Shown here piece by piece: positions 10,414-19,990 of a DNA stretch of 64,000 nucleotides (its first letter is position 1; every line of letters begins with the position of its first letter). Both the position numbers and the translations under genes were made by a program. The stretch spans positions 220,014,962-220,078,961 of the forward strand of contig CM077644.1 of assembly GCA_039707465.1 (NCBI GenBank). Reading direction: 5' to 3'. The DNA comes from Rhabdophis nuchalis. Taxonomy: Eukaryota; Chordata; Lepidosauria; Squamata; Natricidae. The notes beneath the pieces were generated by a model. The model was not told the origin of the DNA. It ran no database searches and saw only the letters and a program-made list of their open reading frames with translations.

Positions 10414-12190
10414 ATGGCAGCCAGAGCTGAGGAGCCCTCATTAAACCAGGAGGTGACACCACCGGCCCCTAGGGCAAGCCCAAGAGCTTAAGCTGCAAAA
10501 CCTTCAGTTACTCAATGACCTTCCAGGGCCACACTAAGTGATGAGCAAAGAAGACAGCGAGCCCTGGAGAAACAAGTGGCCAGAGCCAAAAGACTGTTGC
10601 AAGCCCAGGAGCTGCGTGGTTCCAGGTTCCCTCCAGGGCTTCCAGCCCAGTCTCTTCTCGGGGTCCCTCCCCCTTTAAGTGGGGCAGATACTTTAGAATG
10701 GATGTCTCCCCCTCCCCGTCTGTGTCACCAATGGCAATAAGGGGGGGTGATGGGAGATCCTCTAGAGGAATATCTCGAGGAATTTTCTGCTTCCCCACCC
10801 AGCACTGGCCCCCAATCAGATCCCCAGTTGGGGAAGGGTCTGGATGACGATTATGAGGTGTTGCAAGGTCTACTGCCCAATATTAAAAAAATAATTAACT
10901 CAGCAATATCACATGGCATAGCCTTGGGAATGAAACACCAGTCCCAACAGAAGCAGACATCACTTGGGCATCGAGCATCCTCTCGTGCCCAGTCCTGCGC
11001 CACTTCTCAGGTTCAATCTTCAACCCCAGGGGCCCTGCCAGGGGAGAAGGGGGAGTGACCCGGATCCCCTTCATTAGCCAGTGAGGGCTCGGTTACGGGG
11101 GAGGAACCTGTTAAGAATTTGGTTATGTCTGACAATGAGGATTTTGGGAAGACTGATACACTGGTGTTTACTGGCCTTATCCAACCTTCCCTGTTCAAAT
11201 AACTGTTGAGTAAGGCAAAATCTACAACTAAACTGGGGGGCATGGCTGTCCATTTGACATCGACTCCATACGTGGGTGGCAAACTCTTTGACGAGTCCTT
11301 GGACCGCATTCTGGTCGAAAACAAGGACAAAAAGCACTCAAGCACTCGTCACCTCTCGACTCGACTACTGTAATGCTCTCTACATGGGGCTCCCCTTGAG
11401 GTGCACCCGAAAGCTGCAGCTAGTCCAGAACGCAGCCGCGCGGGTGATTACGGGAGCGCCTAGACACTCCCACATAACACCTATCCTGCGCGAGCTGCAC
11501 TGGCTTCCTGTGGTCTTTCGGATGCGCTTCAAGGTTTTAACGACCATCTTTAAAGCGCTCCATGGCTCGGGGCCTAGTTATATGCGAGACTGCCTCCTGC
11601 CCCATATATCCCTCAGACCGATACGCTCCCACAGAGAGGGCCTCCTCAGGGTGCCGTCGGCTGGACAATGCCGACTGGCGACACCCAGGGGAAGAGCCTT
11701 CTCTGTGGCGGGCCCAGCCCTCTGGAACGACTTACCCCCTGAACTCCGCACCATCTCCGACCTCCGCCTCTTCCGCAAGTATCTGAAGACACATCTATTC
11801 CATCTAGCCGGCCTAGCGTAACCTCCATTACTGACTATTAGACAGTTTTAAATTTGGGATTTTAATTCAGTTTTTAGCGCAGGGTTTATTAGAATAAGTT
11901 TTTTAAATTTTATATATTTTATATATTTTGTATGTATTTTAACATCCCTGTGCGCCGCCCTGGGTCCATTTGGAGAAGGGCGGGGTATAAATTTAATAAA
12001 ATAAAATAAATAAAAATAAAAAGAAGATACTACCATCTACGACCAAACGCCAGGAGAGCCGCTCTGCACCTTACCGCAGACATCATTTTTTCCGGCCTAA
12101 TGAGTCCGAATTTCAACAGAGCAGGTGGTATGACTCCAAGGGGGACAGATTCCAGGTCAGGAATTATTTTATTGACAGAAATAGTGGCCA
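10414..12190 (+). pseudogene. DIRS gag-like ORF relic, interrupted by CR1
   Basis: An ATG at 10414 opens a frame (MAARAEEPSLNQE...) that soon meets stops. A second open segment at 10747-11058 is acidic, then Ser/Gln-rich, like DIRS Gag. From about 11230 the frame encodes STPYVGGKLFDESLD, a segment conserved before the RT region in vertebrate DIRS. It is cut after 11334 by a CR1 insertion and resumes in the same frame at 12024. DIRS Gag is thought to package the RNA. Multiple frameshifts make this copy non-functional. Confidence 0.75.
11335..12017 (+). mobile_element. 5'-truncated CR1 LINE nested in DIRS element
   Basis: A 3'-terminal CR1 fragment on the + strand. Its ORF runs to a stop at about 11821 and encodes the end of the RT protein (SRLDYCNALYMGLPLRCTRK near the start, LFHLAGLA at the end). 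It is followed by a 3' UTR with GCGCCGCCCTGGGTCC and an AATAAAATAAA-type tail. AAAAAG at 11329-11334 and again at 12018-12023 is a plausible short target duplication. The orientation is the same as the host DIRS. The sequence is closest to the copy at 22143-22816. Confidence 0.9.
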
Positions 12191-13618
12191 AGGGCAGTCT
12201 TGGCGGCCCTTTCGTGGAGAAGGCGGTCACTCTTTTTGCAGAGGAAATTGAGACTAACTCTTCACTTCCTATAGGCAGTCTCCTGTGTCATTTTGCATCA
12301 CAATGGGACAGCATAACAAAGGATGCTTGTGCCTTTTCCACTGTACAGCACGGCCTCAGACTAGAGTTTCTGTCTTCCCCTCCGAACTTCTTTAGATCCT
12401 TTCCTTCCTCCCAGAATCCTGTTAGGAGGGACCTTGTAAGGCTCGCTATTCAGCACTTGCTTGACATCCAGACGATAGAGCTGGCCCCTTTGGAGGAACA
12501 AGTTTGGGATTTTACTCTAACCCCTTCATAGTCCTGAAGAGTTCGGGGATGGTGGTGGAGAGCAATTCGTGATCTGAAATGATTAAACAAATACATTGTG
12601 TACAGACATTTTAAGATGGCCTCTCTGAGATCTATTTTACAAGGGATTAGACAAGGAGATTTCATGTCCTCCATAGACCTCATGGAGACATATTTACATA
12701 TCCTAATTCTGCCTGACCATCGTAGGTACCTCCAATTCTCTCACGAAGGCCTACACTATCAATATAGAGCCTTACCTTTTGGATTAGTGTCTGCTCCTTG
12801 CTTATTCACCAAGGTTTTGGTGGCGATTGCAGCCTACCTTAGATCTATTCCATTATGCCTACAATTCTATCTGGATGATGTCTTGGTTCAGGCACATTCT
12901 TACAGCCAAGCTGTCTCAGACCTGCAGTTCACCATCCTCTCTTTACAGCGGTTGGGGTTTTCGGTCAATTTTTCTAAGAGTCACCTAATTCCCACCACAA
13001 AGTTGTTACATCTGGGGGTGTTGATTGACTCTGAGGCAGGCATAATTTCTTTGTCCCATGAATGTAGGTCTATTACTCCAGCTAGTGTGAAAAGTAAGTG
13101 TCAGATGGGTAGTTCCCATTTTGGATTTATCACGCCTGTTAGGGACTATGATTTCTTGTATAGGAATAGTTCCCTGGGCACGTTTTCATGCCAGCACCTT
13201 ACAATTGGCCTTGACCCCCTATCAACAGGAAATGATGAGCAACTCACCTTTGGCCATTCCAGTGTCTCCGCAGGTCTGCCTGTCACTCCGGTGGTGGCTA
13301 TCTGGAGCAATCACCCGGGGATCACTGTTCCGAGAGCCATCGAGAGTAACAGTAATTACGGATGCAAGTCTCTATGGCTGGGGTGTGCTGATGGGCTAAA
13401 AAATGATGCAGGGTCGCTGGACTGCCATGGATCTGTGTCACAACATAAACTACCTGGAGCTCAAGGCAGCGTGTTTGGCCCTACGTCACTTCCAGAGGGA
13501 CTTGCTCCACAAGCACATGTTGCTTCTCACAGACAACATAGCCACAAAAGCTCACATGAACAGGCAGGGTGGAACTCATTCCAAAGCCCTGTGGACAGAG
13601 GCACACAGTCTGGGCTGA
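12100..13618 (+). pseudogene. DIRS reverse transcriptase-RNase H, broken
   Basis: 12250-12531 encodes the fingers region (QTIELAPLEEQVWDF). 12598-13100 encodes the palm: FMSSIDLMETYLHI, YRALPFGLVSAPCLFTK and the YLDD catalytic box in LQFYLDDVLVQ. The frame shifts near 13110-13125. RNase H then appears as VITDASLYGWG, NYLELKAACLALRHF and LLTDNIATKAHMNRQGG. An in-frame stop at about 13398 separates two RNase H parts. Function in the family is RNA-templated cDNA synthesis. The order of domains and the YLDD box are seen directly; inactivity follows from the shifts and stops. Confidence 0.9.
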
Positions 13619-13621
13619 GCT

Positions 13622-14102
13622 ATGGCCAGAGACACATGTACTCTTGATTGTGGCAAACCACATTTCTGGGAAGGCCAACTATCAAGCAGATTGATTCAGT
13701 TGGAGCACAGTGGACCACGGGGAGTGGCAGCTCGACATATTTCATCGCATCTGTCGCAGGTTCGGGACACCAGTGATGGATCTATTTGCGACTCTGGAAA
13801 ACACACAACTAACAAGATTTGTGACCAGGTATCAGATGTGCGGCGCCAAAGACATGGACACCCTGAGATGCCGGTGGCTGTCAGGACTATTATATCCCTC
13901 CCCTCCCTCTCCTCCAAGTGACCATCAGGAGGGTAGTGGCAGAAGGGGCGGAAATAATATTAATAGCACTAGACTGGCCCAGGAGACCGTGTATGCAGAT
14001 CTGATCCAACTATCAGTGTCTCCCCCTTGGAGGATCCCCAGAGAAGAGATTTGTCAGGGGGTATTGATACACCAAGAGCCTCAATGCAGGAGTACTGCCT
14101 AA
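13622..14102 (+). pseudogene. DIRS Dam-like methyltransferase region, decayed
   Basis: The frame starting at 13710 contains RICRRFGTPVMDLFATLENT and, further on, LRCRWLSGLLY. DLFAT-N is typical of the adenine-methyltransferase-like domain downstream of RNase H in DIRS polyproteins. The frame shifts relative to the RNase H part between about 13640 and 13710. Its role in DIRS biology is not established. Confidence 0.7.
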
Positions 14103-14109
14103 TTTTTGT

Positions 14110-14547
14110 CCATACCCTTTGCAAATTAGGGAAAGTCTGTGGCATAGACTAGATGTTTGTAGAACTCTTAGAATTTACCTCAAGCGGATGGCTCCTTTTC
14201 GTAGATCGGAGACTCTTCTGGTCTCCTTCCAACCTTCATCTCAGGGTGCTAGGGTGACATCAAACACTATTGATAGGTGGTTAAGGAAAGCAAATTCCTT
14301 GGCATACGAGGCCAGAGGCAAGTTTCCCCCTCAGGGTATTACCGCGCATTCTACTCGCAGTGCGACCACCATGGTGGCATGGGCAACTAGAGCGCTGTTT
14401 GAAGACATCTGTAGGGCTGCCTCCTGGTTTTGTCCTACTTCCTTCATTTGGCACTACAGATTGGATGCTTATGCATCTGCTGAAGCTTCATTTGGATGTA
14501 GAGTGTTGCAGCAGGTAGTGGCTCCATCGGCCGCTACAGATCAATAA
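14110..14547 (+). pseudogene. DIRS tyrosine recombinase, N-terminal half missing
   Basis: The frame encodes the C-terminal catalytic half. GITAHSTRSATT gives the H-x-x-R pair, and IWHYRLDAYASAEASFG holds the presumed nucleophilic Tyr. The preceding part (LWHRLDVCRTLRIYLKR, LLVSFQPSS) is also typical. DIRS recombinases normally carry about 200 more N-terminal residues, with the first catalytic Arg in an AWR-type motif. Here only some 15 bases separate the end of the methyltransferase frame from this part, so an internal deletion has removed it. The enzyme would insert the circular cDNA; this copy cannot. Confidence 0.85.
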
Positions 14548-14583
14548 AATTTTTCCCTCTGTAGGACAGTAGCTTGGGTACAT

Positions 14584-14677
14584 CCCATTGGTAGCACCTC
14601 CCGCTCTTTATCACGGAAAACAATCGTTGGTATTTACCTGAACGTTGATTCTAATGATGAAGACGGGAGGTGCTACC
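14584..14677. repeat. DIRS internal complementary region
   Basis: It begins CCCATTGGTAGCACCTCCC (same as the right terminus at about 14839) and ends GATGAAGACGGGAGGTGCTACC, trimmed, in the sense of the left terminus. Between them, CAATCGTTGGTATTTACCTG is the inverse of the outermost right end (14881-14900). It is thus an imperfect palindrome joining both ends, the expected splint for circularisation. Confidence 0.87.
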
Positions 14678-14764
14678 TCCTGCCCTAATTAGTGTAGTGG
14701 CAGAGGGAAGGGTTTTCCCTTGTTGTGACATTATTCCACAGTTTTACTCCTTGTGACCTCAAGG

Positions 14765-14905
14765 AAATGGGCAGAAGGAGTAGAGGGGTGGCTGCAACAA
14801 TTTATCTCAGTCTATGAACCAATTAGGATTGATGATAGCCCATTGGTAGCACCTCCCATCTTCATCATTAGAATCGGCGTTCAGGTAAATACCAACAATC
14901 GTTTA
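14765..14905 (-). repeat. DIRS right inverted terminal repeat
   Basis: The reverse complement of this block matches 9575-9680, including AATGATGAAG, GGGAGGTGCTACCAATGGGC and CCTCTACTCCTTCTGCCCA. It ends with TACCAACAATCGTTT, which has no counterpart at the left end but does in the internal complementary region. Confidence 0.88.
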
Positions 14906-16204
14906 ATATCATAGGAAAAGAAATTGCATGGCCAATGTGGCAAACCAGGCAACTTCTTTATTTAATTTATGAGTACATTTTAATAACATCTACTTAGGCT
15001 GCTTCGAGCACCTTCACATGCAACAGCTTTTGCCAATAAAAATGGTAAATTATGGTGAATAACTGTGACAATAGAACATAGGCATCCATATACTATGCAG
15101 GATACCTTGCCTTTTGCTGTTCTGTCCTGCAATATATAGACAATAATGTCCCTCCACCAGTTTTTAAATTTAAAGATAAGTTCTGTGTTTGGAATGGCAA
15201 TATTCTTTGTCCTGATTTTGATTATGTGCCATCTAGTTGGTATCCTAGGTAGTTAAAAAAAAGTCTGACCCCTTGGACCATCTATACACTGAAGACTGGT
15301 AATAGTTCAAATTCATTTTGAGTAGAGAATTAAACTTGGATAGAGAATGACTTTTTCAAATTTATCTGGTGAACATATATTCAAAATGAAAATTGTACAT
15401 TGTTCTTAGAATTCCAAGGCAATATTTCATCATCTGGACCATACATAATAAGAGGCTCAAAAGTTTTGAAGTTTCATGTTCTAGCAAATCCTTAATGAAA
15501 ACTTCACATTGTTTGTACACAAATACCAAATTATTTGTACAGAACCCATTTATTTGTTTACAGTTATGAAAAGATGAATGTATCTAAAACTAACTTGGGA
15601 CTATACTGGGTGAAATGACAAAGAGAGTCAAACCTTTATCTAAAGAGCATCTTGTAAAAAAAGTTTTCAAATGTTTAAAAAAGCGTTGTTTAGTCCATTA
15701 ATTTAGAGTGATGCATCTTTGCTTAATGATCCTTTGGCAAGAAGTATGACTATTCTGACGTGCAAATCACAAATAAAGTTAATTTATTTATCTTATTTAT
15801 TAACTACCCATCTCCTTCACAGAAGCAATCGGTTTATCCAATTTTGCTACAGAGATAGTTTATGAACATTCATTTAGACAACATAGTATTTCATTAGAAA
15901 TACTACAAGCTTCCTAACATCTTCCAGAAGGATTAGATTTTAGTTCTTTTTCTGATTCTGAAAATATTGTATTTCTTTAAACTAATGAATGTCTATTCTA
16001 AACTTTTCTAATATATTTTCCAGGAGTATTATGCTTTAGTTGCTACAAATTTCAATCAGTATAGCTATGTATTATATTTAGAACTAACATTGGAAAATAT
16101 ATGAAAGAGTTATTAAGACAGGACTTGGAGAACCTATCCAGAAAATGAAGTGTGGGAAAGAAACTCAAAATAACTCACAATGATATTGTTTGATATAAAA
16201 TGGG
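14906..16204. other. Unassigned AT-rich intronic DNA
   Basis: The only repeat hint is a LINE-tail-like stretch at about 15780-15850 (TTATTTATTAACTACCCATC). No ORF with recognisable content. Confidence 0.45.
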
Positions 16205-16211
16205 AAGGTTT

Positions 16212-17515
16212 ATTTTATTTATTTATTTATTTTATTATTCAAATTTATAAGCTGCACCCATCTCACCACATAGGGACTCAGCACGGCGCACAGGGAATAT
16301 AAAATATAAATACACAAATATACAAAAAATAAGACTTTCATTAAAACTCAATTAAATAAAACCACCCTGCGCTAAAACCCATATTAAAACTCCTGAATTA
16401 AAACTTTGGTAACTAGAGGCAGTGCAGTGTCGAGTAAAATCATGCCAGGCCGGTTTGTTGGAAGAAGTGCTTTTTTAATCACTGGCGGAACAGGCGGAGG
16501 TCCGAGATGACACGGAGTTCAGTGGGGAGAGCGTTCCAGAGGGTTGGGCCCATCACAGAGAAGGCTCTACCCCTGGGCGTCGCCAACCGGCATTGCCTGG
16601 TTGACGGCACCTGGAGTAGCCCCTCTCTGTGAGAGCGTATCGGTCGTAGGGACGTATGGGGCAGTAGACGGTCTCGTAGGTAGCTAGGCCCCGTGCCATG
16701 GAGCACCTTGAAGATGGTCATCAAAACCTTGTAACGCACCCGGAAGGTCACAGGCAGCCAGTGCAGCTCGCGCAGGAGTGGTGTTATGTGGGATTGCCTT
16801 GAGGCACCCATAATCACCCACGCGGCCGCATTCTGGACCAACTGCAACCTCCGAATGCATCTCACGGGGAGCCCCATGTAGAGAGCGTTACAGTAGTCCA
16901 GACGAGAAGTCACGAGCACTTGAGTGACTGTGCGAAGGGCCTCCCGGTCAAGCAAGGGGCGCAAATGGCGGACCAGGCGAACCTGGTAAAACGCCCCCCT
17001 GGCCACGGCTGCCACCTGATCCTCCAGGGACAGCCGGGAATCCAGGAGGACTCCTAAATTGCACGCCCTCTCCACAGGGGCCAAAACTTCGCCCCCCATG
17101 GCCACTGATGGTGTCAACTGGCTAAACCGGGTGGCCGGAAACCACAGCCACTCGGTCTTGGACGGGTTGAGTTTGAGTTTGTTGCTGCCCATCCAGATCT
17201 GTACGGCCTCCAAACACCGGGACATCACCTCAACGGCATCGTTGGGGTGGTTTGGGGTAGAGATGTATAGCTGAGTGTCATCAGCGTACAGATAGTATTC
17301 TACCCCAAACCCACGGATGATCTTACCCAGCGGCTTCATATACGTGTTGAACAGGAGTGGCGAGAGGACCGACCCCTGCGGCACCCCACAAGTGAGGGGC
17401 CTAGAAGTCGACCTCTGACCTCCTGTCAACACGAATTGCGACCGACCAGAGAGGTAGGAGGAGAACCACCGTAAAACGGTGCCTCCCACCCCCAACCCCC
17501 CCCCAGTCGGCGCAA
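16212..17515 (-). mobile_element. CR1 LINE, 5'-truncated, with long open RT frame
   Basis: On the minus strand an uninterrupted 338-codon frame (17495-16479) encodes the palm and thumb of a CR1-clade reverse transcriptase. Visible are LTCGVPQGSVLSPLLFNTY, the catalytic box LYADDTQLYIS, and LVTSRLDYCNALYMGLPVR. The frame stops about 13 codons earlier than in sister copies. The 3' UTR and TTTATTTATTTATTT-type tail lie at 16212-16330. AAGGTTT occurs at both edges (16205-16211 and 17516-17522), a likely target duplication. The endonuclease and ORF1 are missing. It lies antisense to ARL15. Confidence 0.92.
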
Positions 17516-17683
17516 AAGGTTTTCAGTATTCTGTTGTTATAATCTCAAAGAAGAAAGGGACATTTCTGGAATATCATGTTGTCTGTTCCTTTACCTGACT
17601 TATCTTGCAAGACTGAAAAGAATTGTTGTCTGGACCCAAATTTGTACTGTCCAGCTCAGGCATCCAGAGTGCATATTGACATA

Positions 17684-18010
17684 TACAATACAATACAATA
17701 GCAGAGTTGGAAGGGACCTTGGAGGTCATCTAGTCCAACTCCCTGCCTAGGCAGGAAACCCTATACCATTTCAGACAAATGGCTATTCAACATTTTCTTG
17801 AAGACTTGCAGTGTTGGAGCATTCACAACTTCTGGAGGCAAGTTATTCCATTGATTAATTGTTCTAACTGTCAGGAAATTTCTCCTCAGTTCTAAATTGC
17901 TTCTCTCCTTGATTAGTTTCCACCCATTGCTTCTTGTTCTGCCCAGAGGTGCTTTGGAGAATAGTTTGACTTCCCTCTTCTTCGTGACAAGCCTTGCAAC
18001 TCTCCAGCCC
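17684..18010 (-). mobile_element. CR1 LINE 3' untranslated end (second CR1 family)
   Basis: On the minus strand the terminus reads as the classic amniote CR1 3' end: ACTAGATGACCTCCAAGGTC, then CCCTTCCAACTCTGC and a TATTGTATTGTATTG tail. It is unrelated at sequence level to the long-frame CR1 copies in the window. It is non-coding and 5'-truncated. Confidence 0.88.
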
Positions 18011-18697
18011 TACCCTCAAATGCACTTCTTTCTGTTGAGTTCACCTTTGATACATGAGAATTGAGTATGGAAGAACATAATGCAAGACATAGAAGTGATA
18101 GAGATTTCAGATTTGTGACCCTTGAGCAACTCTTTAATTTACATTCCTCACTTTTAATTCATTTCCTCAATTTGTATGCCATAGAGTAGATGCCGTCTTA
18201 AAGAGGTGGACTGCTTCTTCTTCTACCAATTGTAATATAAAAATAACACTAATGTTGCATAAAGGGGCGTAAATGACCCCTTAGAATCTTTAAAAATGCA
18301 TAATATAAAATTGAATTATTTTTAGGTGGTGGTGGTATGGTAATATGAATGACAGGAAGCAAGTGCTGACTGGAATCTCTCCTTTAGTAAGAAGTAATTC
18401 TTGAAAAAAATTATGTCAACAAAGTGCACACATGTTCAATTCATTTCCTAAACAGGATGCAGATATAAATAATTCAATACAAACAACAGTCTGAAGGAAT
18501 TTTCTCACATGTTCTTTGTAAGCTGTTCTTTGTAGTTTCCTTGATGTCCAGTTTCTTGATGTTGTGTGATAAAGAGTGCTTATAATGTACTGATGAACAG
18601 AATCATACAACAAATGTTGGCTGAAATCTGGTTCACAACTTCTTAAAAGTTTTCTTCTGTGAAAGGAGTTTCCTTTTTTCTACTTTGTTCTTGTGCT
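18011..18697. other. Unassigned intronic DNA
   Basis: AT-rich. A GGTGGTGGTATGG stretch at about 18325 is the only low-complexity feature noted. No coding or repeat assignment. Confidence 0.4.
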
Positions 18698-18712
18698 CAA
18701 AGAATAAAGAAT

Positions 18713-19173
18713 ATACCAAAGGTGCTTTTTTCAAGAGGCACTTTCTGTTGTTTTTTTTCTTTGAAGATGTGTTGCTTCTCATCCAAGATGGTGGGGAATG
18801 GAAGGATTTATAAAGAGGCTATTTATGCCAAAATTGAACAGCCCTCTCTCAACAGAGGGGCAGGGATACAACATCATCTGTCTTCAATCTACAACACAGT
18901 CCTTGCAACAGTTCCAAGAAGGCTCCACACCAATTTGCACCACTCAGGTGACCCTGATGACACCTTGATGATACAGACAAAACTCCAGGTGACCTGCTTA
19001 AAAGAATGCAAATGACCAGCTGTCTGCAAAGAGTTCCCCAGTCAGAGCTGAAGAAGCTTCTTGGATGAGAAGCAAAACATCTTCAAAGAAAAACCAGAAA
19101 GTCCAGTTGCCTCTTGAAAAAAGCACCTTTGGTACAACCATGACCTGGATGATTGAGAATCTCCATAGACATT
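18713..19173. mobile_element. Fold-back retroelement-like insert with 15-bp direct repeats
   Basis: A 461-bp unit flanked by identical CAAAGAATAAAGAAT at 18698-18712 and 19174-19188. Inside, the left arm (about 18716-18788) and right arm (about 19051-19133) are inverted copies. Both contain ACCAAAGGTGCTTTTTTCAA, then TTTCTTTGAAGATGT and TTGCTTCTCATCCAAGA in corresponding order. The long target duplication suggests a retroelement. The inverted arrangement resembles Penelope-like ends, but no reverse transcriptase is present, so the class is inferred only. Confidence 0.75.
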
Positions 19174-19539
19174 CAAAGAATAAAGAATTAACTAAATTCA
19201 GAGCAGTTATAACTAAGGAGTCCTTGGAAGCAAATGGGTAAGGTATTAAAATTACAATTCCTGAAAATTGTAATTTCGAGAAAAGCAAAACAGCAACAAA
19301 ACCAGTGTGGTTTTGTGAAGATTTGGAAACAAAAAATATATATACATGTAGGAAATATACATTTTATGAATTTCTATTTCATCTTGCTGAGCTTGGTGCT
19401 TCTTGTTGTAGAAGTGTAGGAAGAGAACTGTATTAATTTGTGGTGGCCAAAATCAGATAACATCTTTTCTAAGTAAGATATTTTATTTATTAGGCTAGGC
19501 ATGTATTTATGTATTTTTATGAAAATCTGGACAACAGGT

Positions 19540-19990
19540 GAAGTACTGGACTAGAGGAGAGTACACAAAAGTTTATAGATCAGATTGCAGAGAGAATGAT
19601 ATGTAAGCACTTTGAAGCAATGTAGTGATTTCAGGAACTTGTAATAGATTTTTCAAGAATGAATCTTGCCAGAGTAATCTTATAATCTTAAAAACTTTTT
19701 GAACCACTGAGTTCTATAATACATTGTGAAAATGTAGGTGAATGTATCTTGATTTCAGGAAAGAATTTGACAAAGTAGCCCATTGCATTTTACTTACCAA
19801 ATTAATTAATATGAAATGGGAGACAGAAATATTTATTGATACACATCTGCTTCAAAAATTATATTCAAAGAGTCTTCATCAAAATTGAGTTAGCAAGTGA
19901 AAAGCCATGGGACCTATGCTGTACTTTCAACCATAATGAGATGGCCTGAAGAAATAAAGAGAATGCTCCTCAAAACTTGCATATGACATA
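19540..19990 (+). mobile_element. Ancient CR1-like LINE fragment
   Basis: A short + strand stretch near 19755-19815 reads DFRKEFDKVAHCILLTKL after allowing for decay. This is like the CR1 RT motif DFSKAFDKV. Flanking DNA (AATCTTGCCAGAGTAATCTT) also resembles the region just upstream in amniote CR1. No open frame remains. Confidence 0.5.

Larger units (their letters stand above)
9575..14905 (+). mobile_element. DIRS-type tyrosine-recombinase retrotransposon, decayed
   Basis: A 5.3-kb element with inverted termini and the DIRS gene order: gag-like, reverse transcriptase, RNase H, Dam-like methyltransferase, tyrosine recombinase. DIRS elements copy through RNA and insert a circular intermediate by recombinase, so they lack target duplications; none is seen. 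The left terminus (from 9575) is the inverse of the right terminus (to 14905). An internal complementary region at 14584-14677 carries sequence from both ends, as needed for circle formation. All reading frames are broken by stops, frameshifts and a CR1 insertion of about 0.7 kb, so it cannot move itself. Confidence 0.93.

Noticed and set aside
9575..14905. Endogenous retrovirus
   Set aside because: No long terminal repeats in direct orientation, no protease, integrase or envelope; tyrosine recombinase and inverted ends identify DIRS.
19745..19830. Cellular gene with FDKV motif
   Set aside because: Fits a decayed CR1 reverse-transcriptase segment; no open frame.
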